From NCBI GenBank assembly GCA_951812925.1, contig OX638368.1, positions 2,852,001-2,916,000 of the forward strand: 64,000 bases of DNA, read 5' to 3'. Numbering within the stretch: position 1 is the first letter of the stretch; each line of letters starts with the position of its first letter. The notes beneath the pieces were generated by a model that was given only the letters and a program-made list of their open reading frames with translations, ran no database searches and had not been told where the DNA came from. Below, piece after piece: positions 1 to 13,100 of this stretch. The DNA comes from Calliopum simillimum. Taxonomy: Eukaryota; Arthropoda; Insecta; Diptera; Lauxaniidae. Made by a program: the position numbers and the translations under genes.

Positions 1-703
1 AAGTATTAAGTTAAGTATTATCTCATTTGTGGATCGAATATCTAAGTTACATATGTATATTTAACTTCCGATACAAAAAGGATCACAGTGCTTAGTTTTA
101 AATATGTAAGTATACGAGTATGTAATATCTACAAGCAGTTTACATATTGTGTTCTTGCAGCTTAAAATATTCTAAAAAAAAAAAAATTTACCTATGCTTG
201 GTTCTTAGTGAAATCGTCTATCCTCATCTATCCAAAAATTGTATGAACTAATCACCCATGAATGGGGCAATACTTTTAGCTGAGGTAGTCTTCATCAAGA
301 TGGTGTATCCAACTTATTCTGAACTGGGGTTATGAAAATTTCTATTTTTTTCTCCATTTTACAGATGTCATATCAGAAAAAGTAACACCTGTTACATTAA
401 TGAGTCGCTCCGAGTCGTTAAGTCCAAAAACATACTTAATTATATTAAATTTGTATTTATAATTTTATTAAAATCCTGGTGAACCAAGAAGGATATTATT
501 TCTACTAAAATTTGCAAAAATCAAAAAATTTCGAAAAATTAATTTTATAGTTTTTGTAACGGTCGCCACCAAAATAAGAATTAGGTTACTTAATTTTTAA
601 TTCGGATTGTATATACCTACTTACATTTTTAAAAATGTGAACTCTAATACTAGCCGTGCTCACGATCCTCAGCAGTTAGACTTGCAAAGTAGCAAATTAG
701 CAA
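1..703. other. AT-rich DNA, no gene seen
   Basis: No supported exon, RNA gene or bounded repeat was found. If ClC-a has an exon upstream of 4036, its 5' intron or leader could cover this area, but nothing here demonstrates that. Confidence 0.4.
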
Positions 704-1125
704 TTAGTGAGGAGTAAACCAAGACCAAGACCATAGCAGTCTTAGTCTTGGTCTTATTCTTGCACATTGAGTCTTGGTCTTGGTTTTGATATTGAGTCTT
801 GGTCTTGGTTTTGATATTGAGTCTTGGTCTTGGTCATTAAGTCTCGGTCTCGGTCTTGTTCTTGAAAAAATTTCTAAAGATTGTTGAGTATTCAAAATTT
901 CCGAACCTTATTTTTACAAAGCAGTTGGGTTTTTAAGACGCCAAATTTCGAATTGAGATATGATTTTATGCTTGAAAGGGGCGTGACACATCTACTAATT
1001 ATAAATTCGCAAGAGCAAGACCAAGACCATAGCAATCTTGGTATTGGTCTTGCAATGATATCAGCTGGTCTTGCAAAATTACCAAGACCAACATTAAGAA
1101 TCAAGACCAAGACTAAATTTGCTCA
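704..1125. repeat. Degenerate TCTTGGTC/GACCAAGA tandem repeat in two inverted blocks
   Basis: From 718 to 865 the unit GTCTTGGTCTTGGTTTTGAT recurs with a period near 24 bases. From about 1008 to 1115 the complementary form (AAGACCAAGACCA) recurs, interleaved with TCTTG stretches. Short open frames across it (SRTRPRPRL, KTKTKTQ) are translated repeat, not genes. The inverted arrangement of the blocks suggests a small foldback with minisatellite arms. Confidence 0.75.
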
Positions 1126-1614
1126 TCAGTAATAGGAATAATTTCCAATCAATTGTGAACAATATTAAAAGTATGAACATTGCAAGATACGAAAAGAAGT
1201 ATTTCTTTGATCAAATTGTATGAAAACAAAGAGCATAAACATATGCAGAATTTACATTTACTACAATTTTTGCCTAGAAACTTTTTGTCCGACGAATAGT
1301 TTTTAAGTTTTTCGTCAAAAATTGACAATTTTGATCTTTTAACCCTAAAAAAGAGCTGTAGCTTCAAGTCCGCATCAATTGTTTTCTCTTAGATATTTAA
1401 TTTTATTGTACTGTTCTAAAATGCTCTGATGCAAGAGTTTGGTTGCATCCCCCCAGATAGTGCTCTAAATATATGGTTTCAAAAGATTTTTTTTTTTTGC
1501 AGTAGGCGTGTCTTTCAATTGATTTTCAATTCCCGGAAATAACTTTTGCAACAGAAACAATCTACGATTTATCGAACTATCTTGATGGACACCCAGCCAG
1601 AAGAACGTACAGAC

Positions 1615-2757
1615 GTGTACATTAGACCGGTGCGTTTTGGACGAAAGTTTAAAATTTGTCGCGCAACCGGCAGAATTGTAAAGTTTACTATCGACATGAA
1701 GATTGCCGCCACCCTAGCTCTGAGAGATGACGGGAAGGGGTGTCGATATATTTTTGAAGGTTGAAAAACGTGGTTTAAAAATGCATGCTCATAGGTCCAA
1801 AGTAAATCAATTCTCAGCTTCGTAGTAGGTCGAAAACTGAAATCTAAGACATGGATTCTTATGTATTTTTTCCCGTAGAATCGAATGGCATCATTAGTTT
1901 TCTGATAAGACGTCCATTTTTGCCGTTAAGTGAACTTTTCAGCTCAAAAATGTCGAAATTTTTCCAAATCCCCTGTTTGAGCACTCCACAATTGAACAGA
2001 AAAAATCTTAGAAAAATTTTAAATGTAGATTTTGTTAGGATTTTTCCTGACGAATCTAGTGGTACCATTTTTTTTGCGCTACGACATTTTTTTCATTCAT
2101 GAAAAACGAATTTTTTATTTTTATTATCAAAAAATATCAAATAATGGGTTAAGATGTTCACATAACTTAATGTAGAATCAAGCATGGAACAATATTTCAG
2201 AACATCTTAACCCAATATAACGCGTTTTTAAGGGTCTTTTCGACCCCTTTTCCAAAAATTTGTTTATAATGGGTTAAGACGTTCTAAAATATTGTTCCAT
2301 GCTTGATTCTATGGTACCACTGGATTCGTCAGGAAAAAACATATACATTTCAAATTTTTCTAAGGTTTTTTCTGTTCAATTGTGGAGTGCTCAAACAGGG
2401 GATTTGGAAAAATTTCGACTTTTTTGAGCTGAAAAGTTCACTTAACGCCAAAAATGGACGTCTTATCAGAAAACTAATGATGCCATTCGATTCTACGGGA
2501 AAAAATACATAAGAATCCATGTCTTAGATTTCAGTTTTCGACCTACTACGAAGCTGAGAATTGATTCACTTCGGACCTATGAGCATGCATTTTTAAACCA
2601 CGTTTTTCAACCTTCAAAAATATATCGACACCCCTTCCCGTCATCTCTCAGAGCTAGGGTGGCGGCAATCTTCATGTCGATAGTTAAACTTTACAATTCT
2701 GCCGGTTGCGCGACAAATTTTAAGCTTTCGTCCAAAACGCACCGGTCTAGTGTACAT
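1615..2757. repeat. 1.1 kb foldback (inverted-repeat) element
   Basis: The arm at about 1615-2068 (starting GTACATTAGACCGGTG) is the reverse complement of about 2303-2757, with scattered mismatches. The centre holds a second stem: AATGGGTTAAGATGTTC near 2143 and GAACATCTTAACCCA near 2200, then a further copy near 2265. The same 69-residue frame can be read from both arms on opposite strands, as expected of a palindrome. No target duplication was found. The right arm runs straight into the dispersed repeat at 2753-3075. Confidence 0.8.
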
Positions 2758-3075
2758 ACATGGCTATATCGACTCAGAAGTGGCGCTTATCAATAATGTA
2801 TGAGGAGTGGCCTTACCAAAAAGCCTAATTACCACTACGAGGCAAATGTAATGTTAGAAATGATTAAAATTGTTTTCTGTTTTGATGAAAAATTTACTTG
2901 AAGGTGTGGAATTGATAGCGTTATATTAAAAAAATCATACCGGTCAAATAATATTGTGGCATATAATATGTCTCGTAATGGTAGATACTTAGGCCCTTTG
3001 GTACAGCAACTTATCATATATACTTTTCTATACCTTCCACGCCTTCTTCTCTGCGTTACAAACGAAAATAAATAA
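2753..3075 (-). repeat. Dispersed repeat, second copy near 10386
   Basis: Read on the minus strand, this contains GTTTGTAACGCAGAGAAG, GGCGTGG, TAGAAAAGTAT and GAGTCGATATAGCCATG. The same blocks occur in the same order at about 10398-10490 on the plus strand. It is a diverged interspersed repeat; no coding capacity or clear ends were seen. Confidence 0.65.
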
Positions 3076-3464
3076 ATATTCACATTGAAGGGCGATTGAT
3101 TTATACAATATTTGGACAGAGATAGATGGTTGGTTTTATAAAGAACGTCCCCTTTGTATCTAAGAATGTTCGCATTGTATCTATTTCATACATTAAAAAA
3201 AAAAATTTCGCAATTTCAATTTCTCTTATTTTTTTTATTTTTTTTATCGTTAGCACTTTATTTGCTTTATATTACTCGCAAGTTTTCTTTGGCGTTTGTG
3301 GGATATACGAGAATCAGTGCTTGTTCTAATTTTTCAAAAATTGAGAGAAACGATTAAATATCTCGCAACCAAACAGATCGAGAGCTCGCGAACTTTTTTA
3401 AGAAAGTTCTTGATAAATAAGTATTACGGAAGGTTTAATTTGTAGAGACGATGAAACCACATTA

Positions 3465-3685
3465 CCCTTTATCATCTAATTCAATTTCGATTGGAACTTA
3501 GTCGAATTGAGATATTGGTATCATATACATTTTGATTTCCAGAATAGAAATCGAATTTTTTTGCAATCAAAATCAAATCACCCTTATCATCTAAATCGAT
3601 TTTGTTTGCAAATAATTTCGATTTCGATCTCGATTCGATTTAGTTCCTGTCGAAATCTAATTAGATGATAAGTGTGATTGGGTTC
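3465..3685. mobile_element. Small MITE-like inverted repeat with TTATCATCTAA ends
   Basis: The left end reads CCCTTTATCATCTAATTC (about 3466) and the right end reads AATTAGATGATAAGTGTGAT (about 3658-3679). A third forward copy, CACCCTTATCATCTAAATC, lies inside near 3582. A related element with TTATCATCG ends is at 56845-56958. The target duplication is not resolved. Confidence 0.6.
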
Positions 3686-4035
3686 GTAGAACTCTTTCAA
3701 ATATTGTGATTCCCGTCAGCTTTTGAATGGGGGTCTATACCACCAAAACTCGCTGCATGTAAGTACATATAATTTTCAAAAAAGAAAAAGGACTGGTACC
3801 TATGTTTGTATATTCCCCAGCTACGCATTTAGCTATTAACTACTTCTATGTATGTATATACACCTACTAGTTCTTACACATAAATCTAATCTATTCTATG
3901 TACAAAGTAACGTGTTTCTTCACAAAATTAAAACCAATCGATTTGCTGGCATGAATTTTCAAAATCATTTTGATTTTTTTTGTTAAACACGATTTCAATA
4001 TAATGGAATCTTATAAAATTTTCACATTTTTTCAG

Positions 4036-4143
4036 ATGTATGGACGTTATACCAAAGACTTAGGAGAATTTGCAAAAGATGAAGCAAGAAAACTTAAATT
4101 GTTGGAAAAACGCAGAAAACAAGAAGACAAACAAAGGAACAAG
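4036..4143 (+). CDS. ClC-a: ClC-a exon a (cytosolic N-terminus)
   Basis: Encodes [19 protein letters not shown] and a basic stretch ending QRNK (36 codons, phase 0). The acceptor is TTTTTTCAG and the donor AAG/GTGAGA. The open frame continues upstream to an ATG at 3970, but the acceptor and family homology both begin at 4036. Confidence 0.9.
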
Positions 4144-7100
4144 GTGAGAAAGCTTTAAAAGATAAACTTTATTTTATCATACATAAGTTACTTATAATTT
4201 TACTTTTTAAATGCAAATGTGAAAAATATTTAAAGGTAAAAAAAAGTAATAAATAGAGTTAAAACATTCATTCACATACGCATACAGAAAAAAAAGCATA
4301 CTAACGCGGGCGCCAGACGAATTTGAGTAGGGGAGATGTGTGTACCTTGGTCCGCTTTTCATAAGAGATCTTATTACCAGATTTATGCAAGGGAATTATA
4401 AAAGAAGGTTTCCATACTTCAGGAAATATACGTGATTTGAAAAGAAAGAGCTTCACAACAATTTTTAAGAATGCAAGATGGAATGCCATCGTGTCCCGCA
4501 CCAAATAATGTTTTAATATTTCTTAATCTGATAAGGATATTGTCTTCATTAATGTGAGGCATTTGTACTACTCCTGACGGTATTTGAAAAGGATAACACT
4601 GTTCGACACAAAAAAAAAAAAACATAAAAAAATCCAAAAAATTCTTAAAGTAGACGTTAAGTAGGCGTTAAATCGATGAATTTAACTATATGATCCTTAC
4701 ATCTGAGGTATATCATATGTTTAGCAAATTTATGCAGGATATTGCTGGGTATATTTCTGTATAAAATTTTAACGCTGTACAACCCCCTTATGTGGATAAT
4801 TTTTGCCATTTTCTTAAAAAGGTACAAAAATGACACCGAAAACAGGGAAATATTGAGTCAGTATGTACTACAGAAATATTTGCTATATAATTTCACTACT
4901 AGTTGCTGAACACTAAAAAAGCAAAATTTTATCCCGAAAGCAAAAAAATCGTTAAAATCAGTAAGCACTTCTAGCAATCAATATTTTCCAAATTTCACCC
5001 TACTGTAAAACTCTAAAACTACATTTTGGACAAAACTCGTTCTCACAAGATCATATCGAAATCACACAAGGATCATTTTCCTAGAACATATTAATCTATA
5101 ATATCCTGTTTTTATGGGTCTTTTTGACCCCTTTTTCTAAAACTGAGCTACAATGGGTTAAAAATTTTGCAAAAATATTCTACAAAAAATTTCACTAAGA
5201 GATACCAAAGACGAAAAATTCTTAAAACTTAAGCTAAGCGCGTCAGGGATGTAATTAATATGCAATGTGAAAAGTCCTAATTGATTTTAACGATTTTTTT
5301 TTTTTTGGTTTCGCGCTCACATTTCGACCTTTTCGTGCTTAAAAACTAGCAGTGAAATTTTATAGCGAATATTTCTGTAGTACACACTGACTCAATAATC
5401 CCCTATTTCAGGTGTCATTTTTGTACCATTTTAAGAAAAGGGCAAAAATGAGCCACATGCGGGGGTTAAACAGGGTTAAAATTTTGTACAAAAATATTCC
5501 CCGCAATATCCTGCATAGGTTGCTAAACATATGATACACCTCAGATGTAAGGATCAGATATGTAGTTAAATTCATCGATTTAACGCAAGAATGCGGTGTT
5601 TTTGTTTTTTCATGTACAGTGGATAAAAAAATTTCAAAAATCGATTAAAAAAAATGTGATTTGTTGGAGAAAAACTACGAGACAGATAAATTTTCATTCA
5701 GTAAAAAAAAACTTAATGTTTTTTTTTTTAACTTAAAAGGATTGTCAGTTGTGATATTACTTTTAATTCGACATGCCAACTGCACTTCTAATGATATCTC
5801 AAAAGAATGATGGTAGGAGTCTTCATCGCAAGAGGATCGCAGAGAGAGAGTTGTAGGTAGTTTTGGCTATTTGAATACGTGGACAAAAATAATTTTACTA
5901 TTGATATTTTCAAGAATAACTCAGGATCCAGACGTGATAGAAAAAAAAAGTTCAGATTCGTAATTAAGAGATCCCATTTCACCATAAATAGCTATAAATA
6001 CCGAAAATGGAGCACCAAGAATTTGAGCTCGGTTTTCGGTACTCATATTTTGTATACGTAAGTCCGTCTGGCGCCTAACCTATTCTGTAAAACTTGAATT
6101 GTGGCATTTTATTTTTAAGGTATTTTCGAAATGTGTAGGTATATCCATTAGAACGCATTATTGTATTCCTATACATAAATATATTCATTCAAAAAAACAT
6201 ATGTACATACATACATACATATATCATATTATATTTTATTAAAAATGTAAGCATCTTGAATATAAAATAGCAGTGGTGGGAATTATTTTCAGGAACTCTT
6301 GGGCAAACGTTCGTCACGTTTATTAAAAATTTCATCATGGGTTTGGAAACACACATTGGCGCGCTTAGGCGAGGATTGGGTATTCTTGGCGCTGTTAGGT
6401 GTTATTATGGCATTTTTATCATTTATTATGGACAAAGGCATTTCGATATGTACCAATGGTAATTATATTAAATCAATTACTTACAAAAAAAGGTAACTAA
6501 CAATAATAATGCAATTGTTGATTAGCAAGGGTTTGGCTCTATCGAGATCTTACCACAGATCCAGTTACTCAATACATAGCATGGGTTTCTCTACCCGTAT
6601 GCTTAATTTTATTCTCAGCTGGATTCGTACATCTTATAGCACCACAAAGTATAGGTAAGTAACATTTTACAAATAAATAAAATAATTTACAGGCTGTAAA
6701 CGTTAAGGTTACGAAGTTTCTTGGATGTGAGTGAGAAGGCCTAGGCTAAGATAAAATTGTCTAAAATGTACTACTGAGGAGTTTAAGAGTAAAGCCAATT
6801 ATTCTGACATGTTTTAACGTTACAGAGAAAATTTCCTATGAGAAACTTTTAGCCAATTGTATAATTTCTAATGGTGAAATTGGTTTATAGGGTTAAGAAG
6901 AACTATTGGAAAGGTCTGAGCTTTTTAGTGGTGGAATTGGCTTATATGGTTTTAAAGGACTTTGGAAAGTTCTGGGGTTTTAAAGTTGAAATTTAAAATT
7001 GTAACTTTAAGCGCCCACAACTTTGCATAATCCTTTTCAATCCTATAAAACAAAAAAAACGTTAGAAAGCTCATATAATAAATAGTACAAGCAAAATAAC

Positions 7101-10100
7101 TCATAAAAATGAGCATCTGGCGATTTTTGGAAAGGTGCTTGAATCGTATTGGTTATTGTTAAGCGTGTAAAGGTTAAGTTAAAACTCGATTTGCGGGACA
7201 CAGGGGGTGTGCAATCGCCGCCATCTTGAAAAGAAAGGTGAAAGTGTTCTTTCTTCATTCACATGGAAACCACTAATTTTTTCGGTAAAACACAAAAAAA
7301 AAAAAAAGAATACCGTCCGGACGATGGCAGCCCTGTATGGTAGCGCACGCGCTCCAACGACTGATGATGAACAGAACATTATACACCCGATCAAAAAAAC
7401 TTGTCAAGTTCTTGTCATTGTATCAGAAATGTATATCAAAATGATATCAAAAATTTATCAGCTGCTGATATGTCAAATTTTACGTTTTCGTTTGTGAATT
7501 TTATGAAAAGATAACTATAGAAGACGAACGCGCAGCCAATTTTAGTGAAGAAGAAGTGAATTTTCTAATAAAATTAGTGCAAAGCACACAAATATAATTT
7601 AGTGCAAAAAAACCGACACTCCATTCAGTTGCTGCGTGCAGCCTGTGGTTGGGAAAACAAAAATTATGGAAGCGGACGCGCAACCAATTTTAGTAAGAAG
7701 TGAATTTTCTAATGAAATTAGTGAAAAAGCAGAAAAAATATAATTGAGTTCAAAAAAACCGACACTTCATTCATTTGATGTATAAGGACGATTTCTAAAA
7801 ACTTGTTGCCGACGATCAACCACAATATTGCAAAATTTCGCCATTATCTGCGTAGGTTTATTTATCAGACCCAAAATTAGTTATGTCAATTTTGTATCAG
7901 AAATGTACAAAAATTGTATATCATTTTGATATCTTTTTTTGATATCATGGTGATATACGAAAAGCGTTACATTCCGTATATCACTGTGATATCCTTTTTT
8001 TTGTCAAAATTTAGTATGTCACTGACAAATTTTGGATATCATTTTGATATACTTTTTTTGATCGGGCAACTTCAAAAACTCATAACTTGATTACCGTAAA
8101 ACATAACACAATTTTGAGGATCGGAAAATAATTGCTATAAAATTTACTTTTAAATAAAAATATTTAAAAAAAAAAAATAAAAACGGTGCACCATGCCACC
8201 AAATACTTAATACCAAACAATTAATTTTTTTTTTAGTGTAATTTTTTTCAAAAGCACAAACCCTAAAAATTTCATCAACATCGAATGACAAGCCGAGGAG
8301 CAATGAATTTTCAAATGTGTGAGTATCCAAAGGTTGCGTCGAACTTCGTGTGGCCGCCATCTTAGAAATTTTCGGAATTTCGGAAAATCATTTTACTGCA
8401 GTTATATGTGTGTCAAATACTAACATTCCACGAATTTTCATACAAATCGGAGATGTCAAGTCGAGTCTTGGTCGGCTAAGCAAAGAAAGACTCCACTCAA
8501 AAATGGGTATGAACGCTCTACCCTTACCAAAATATATGTCAATTTGTTCGTCTGTAATTGCTCTACAAAAAAGCATAACAGCATTTTTTCCGTAAAATCA
8601 ACACTTTGATGGCAATTCAAGGTTGAATAAAAACAACTCCTTAAATTTTTCAGTTTTTCGTTAATAACTTGGAAAATAATAAAGTTAGAGTAAAAAGTTC
8701 ATTATAAAAAATGAAGATCTATATTGTTGCTATGTTAACACAACAGTGTCACTGTGTTTTTCCGAAAAAATGAGCGGTTTCTATGTTAATGAAGAAAGAA
8801 CACTTTCACCCTTCTTTTCAAGATGGCGGCGATTGCACACCCACCTGTGTCCAGCAAATCGAGTTTTAACTTCATCAGAACACGCTTAACAATAACCAAG
8901 ACGATTCAGGCACCTTTCCAAAAATTATCAGAGGTTTTCTATTTTGCCTGTACCATAATTTATCTAAAAGAAAAATTTGTTTGTGAAACATGTCAGGAAA
9001 TAAGATTTTCCCTGTAAATCTTCAGAAGTAAATTTTAGATCTTTGCTCTCACAAACAATTTTTTAGTTAGTCTAGGTCTCCTTTATCACCTTCCAGAAGC
9101 TTCGTAACCTTAACTTTTACACCCTGTACAATTATACGTTATAAAACATATAATCAACCAGTTCACAAGGTTTTTCAAAGTCATAACTTAAAATTCTAAA
9201 AATTGAGACAGCTGTGCTCTTTTTTCATACAATTCTCTCAGTTAAATATAAAAAAATACTACAACTAATAAACATACATGAAATGTGAAGCTGTCGCTTT
9301 TATACGAAAGCCAACAAATTTTTTTAACTACTTATATAAGTAAAATTTTATAGTATTTAGACAGTACGCTAATTTAGGACACCTTGTAAAATACCTATAC
9401 ATACCATTCAGTAGAACTTGTAGGGTTATAAATCCCACGTAAAAGATCATTTGCCATTGCCATTGAAGTAAAGCTAGCTTTTCATAAAAGCTTAAAAATA
9501 CTAGAAAAAAAAGACAAACATCCAAAAAAATATGTGTACATAAATCAAAGCTTATACTCGTACCGCTCATAGAAAAAATTACCGATTTTCAGCCAGAAAG
9601 TATGATAAGATTTGTCTAAGTAACTATCGCCACAACGAAATTTTTAATCCACTGAAATAGTACTAGTAGTATGTTTCTTTAACTCTTAAGAATGCTTAGG
9701 GCTAATACATTCTCGATTCTTACATTTTCCTCTCCATTTCGTATTTAAATTTTCCACCTTAAATCGAAAATATCTTCAAAACTACAGAACTTATGGAAGA
9801 AATAAATCGCAGATTCGAATTTAACGGCTCCAAATCAATATAAGGAGTTCAACATATCAAATTACAAAAAAAACTAACTAACTGTTCGTTAAAGTTCCAT
9901 CAGATTGCTCTTTCGGCTCTACTAAGAGATTTATTTAGGATACCGTCAAGAACGATATGGAAAAGTAAACAGCTCGGAATTAGTCGATGAAAGTTATCAT
10001 TGTTAACAATCCGTTGTTGGGACACCCGCGGCTGCGATTCCTATTGCGAGATTCTACGACAATAGTTAGTAATTTTGGTTAGGGATTCAGTATTTTTGTT

Positions 10101-13100
10101 TGATTTGATATTTCCCAGTGAAATTTTATCATATGGCTGACTTTTTGACCAAAACTCTATTCACAAAACAAAAGCGGTATTAGTTATGCTTTGACTTATG
10201 CTGCAACATCGATTTCCCATAATCTAAAAATAAAATTAATTTTTATACTTACTTACTTTACTTCAATGGTTCAGCATTTTTGGTAATTTACATATTTTTA
10301 TGAACTTCAGCACTGTGAAGAAGTTTTGTCAGATCTTAGTTTTATATAGTTTTATTAAAGTTTTTATACCCTACACCCAGGGCATATTTACTTTGTCCTT
10401 CCGTTTGTAACGCAGAGAAGGAGGCGTGGCATATATAGAAAAGTATGTATATTCTTGATCAACGTCACCTCCTGAGTCGATATAGCCATGTCCGTCTGTC
10501 TGGGTGGGTGGCTGGCTGGGTAGCTGGCTGGCTGGGTAGCTGGCTCGCTGTGCATGGAAATGCTTTTTTTGGGAAAAATGAGCAAGATAATTCAATGAAA
10601 TTTGGTACACTGCCTCCGTCGTCAAAGTTAGCTCGTGGGATTGAATATAGGCAAAATCGGTTAACGCACACGCCTACCGCCCATACAAAAAATTTATTCA
10701 AAATGCAACTTTAGGAGTATTTTTCACGACAATACAACCAAAATTTACATAAATACCACGAACTGTAAGCGCAAGCTCTGAGAATAAACTGGGCAAGTTT
10801 GGACAGGAGGGTGTGGTACTTCCCATATAAGCAAAAGCTTCAAAACGCTATACTGAAAGCGTTTTTCTTAGATAATAAAACCAAATTTGACTCAGACACT
10901 AAGAATTATAAATGCAACTTTTCAACAAAAATTGGGTATAATCGGACAAGAGGGCGTTGCACCTCCTCTATAAGCAAAAGCTTTGAAATGCTATACTGAA
11001 AACGTTTTGTGAGATAATCCAACCAAATTTCATTCAGACACTATGAATTATATGCAAGCTCTGAGCACTGGGTGAACTCTGACCAGAGGGCGTGGCGTCT
11101 CCCATGGAAGCAACATTTTCAAAACACTGTCATACTGTTATGTTTTTAAGAGTCCTTCTAACTTTTGAGACACCGTCGAGATGAGTCTAAATTTCGACGT
11201 TATCTATTAGACAATAATTCTCTAAAATATATTGAAAATTTCGTACAAGTTTTAATGTGAATATAAACTTTTTATATTGCCTTGGCAATGCAAGGAGAGA
11301 AAATAAAGGAAACAACATTGTGCTAATACTTTTCTACTTCAAACATAAGCGATTTCAAAGTTCAATGATGGTAGCCCACTACTTAGCCAAAATTTATAAA
11401 TTTGTCACCGTAATTATGCTCCCCCATATCAGAGCTGCTTTTTTTGGTCTTATTTTGATTTTTAATTTTTAGTTTGTGGATTTTTAGTAAAAATTGGTTT
11501 TTCAGAATATCAAAGGTTAGGGCTCAGGAGTGTATGTACTCGTATGTATGTTATGAAACAACTTCAAGACAGATAATTCTTCTCCATTGCCTATAGCGCT
11601 TTTTCCTTTTTTAGAAAAACGTACCTACATATATTAATATTATATATATTTTTCAACCTTTCCATTTCATAATTTCAACTAGGTTCTGGTATACCTGAAA
11701 TGAAAACTATACTACGTGGAGTAGCGCTCAAAGAATATCTCACATTTAAGACATTGGTAGCCAAAGTTGTTGGTTTAACAGCAACATTGGGTAGTGGTAT
11801 GCCATTAGGAAAGGAAGTAAGTATTAGAATTAATAATAAAAATCACAACAAAATTTCAAATGAAAAAAATGCAGATGCAAAAAGATAAAATAAAGAAAAA
11901 AATCAGAAAAATTCCTTAACACCCATCAATAGACAAACTGCAATTATATAGAAAGTTATAAAGAAAATCTTATTCATCTATCTAATATAGGGTCCTTTCG
12001 TTCATATAGCAAGTATTGTAGCACAATTATTAAGTAAGCTTATCACATCATTCCAAGGCATCTATGAAAATGAATCACGTAATTCAGAAATGCTTGCAGC
12101 CGCCTGTGCAGTTGGTGTAGGATCATGTTTTGCAGCGCCTGTTGGTGGTACGTAAGCCCGGCTTTCAATTGCTCAAGTAGCTTTTTTGTTTTTCACAGAC
12201 TTCTTCTCTTTTACTGCAGGCGTACTCTTTAGCATCGAGGTAACAACAACATACTTTGCGGTAAGAAATTATTGGCGTGGTTTTTTTGCAGCTGTTTGTG
12301 GTGCCACAGTCTTTCGGTTGTTGGCCGTTTGGTTTCAAAATGCTGATACTGTGCGTGCATTTTTCTTAACGAGTTTCACCACAGAATTTCCATTTGACCC
12401 ACAAGAACTTTTTGTTTTTGCTCTAATGGGGTAAGTTAATGAAATACGAGGTAACAAGATACAAAGTTTTCCAACATTTTAATTTCTTTGAAGTGTGGTC
12501 TGTGGCTTAGGTGGCGCTGCGTATGTCTGGGTACATAGGCGATATGTGCTTTTTATGAGATCCAGTAAAAAAATGAACAAGTTTTTGCAAAAAAAGTAAG
12601 TAAAATAAGTTCTTATGTACGGAAAGAAACAACCCCCAATGAAATAATGCTCAAAAACAAAAACGATGTAACGCCCAAATTATTTTCATATAAATTTGGG
12701 CAATGATCATTTTGGAAATAACGCCCAAAATTTATGGCTTTATTTCCAAAATGATTATCGCCCAACTCTGTATGAAAATAGTCTAGGCGTTATTTCGTTT
12801 TTGTTTTTGGGAGTTATTTCATATTGTTTGGGCAATACTTCATTTCAATAATTGGGCGCAATGTTGTTTTTTTATTTTTTGGGCGTTATTTCGTTTTTTT
12901 TAGTGCGTCATTTCATTAGTCGTTCTTTCCTACCGCCTATAATGAGATATCTTTCCCTGGTTACTTTTATTTACGTAGTCTTGGTTTATACCAATAAGTC
13001 CCAATGTCTGCTTTCCGATTAGAAACAACACACGCTCATACCACTCTAACACGTCGAATATATCTATATTTTTGAATTTTTTTTGAATTTAATATGAATA

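Larger units (their letters stand above)
6690..9126. mobile_element. 2.4 kb TA-flanked inverted-repeat element (Tc1/mariner type ends)
   Basis: Begins CAGGCTGTAAACGTTAAGG and ends with the inverse (CCTTAACTTTTACACCCTG), with TA on both sides. A second inverted pair is about 7080-7300 against 8745-8960 (GATGGCGGCGATTGCACAC on the right). Ends and TA target fit the Tc1/mariner superfamily. No intact transposase was found, so it is non-autonomous or gutted. A 0.7 kb repeat (7386-8066) lies inside it. Confidence 0.7.

Noticed and set aside
3970..4158. Using ATG at 3970 or 4012 as the ClC-a start
   Set aside because: The intervening sequence is intron-like (TTTTTTCAG acceptor at 4035) and homology begins at 4036; these ATGs are only in-frame readthrough.
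4309..6075. GGCGCCAGACG / CGTCTGGCGCC inverted pair as ends of a 1.77 kb element
   Set aside because: Only 11 bases match, flanks give no convincing target duplication, and the span cuts across a retrotransposon fragment. Chance or a degraded older element cannot be separated.
10371..10714. Four overlapping ORFs of 65-89 codons on both strands
   Set aside because: They are translations of a GGCTGGCTGGGTAGCT minisatellite and a dispersed repeat; composition is repeat-driven with no domain.
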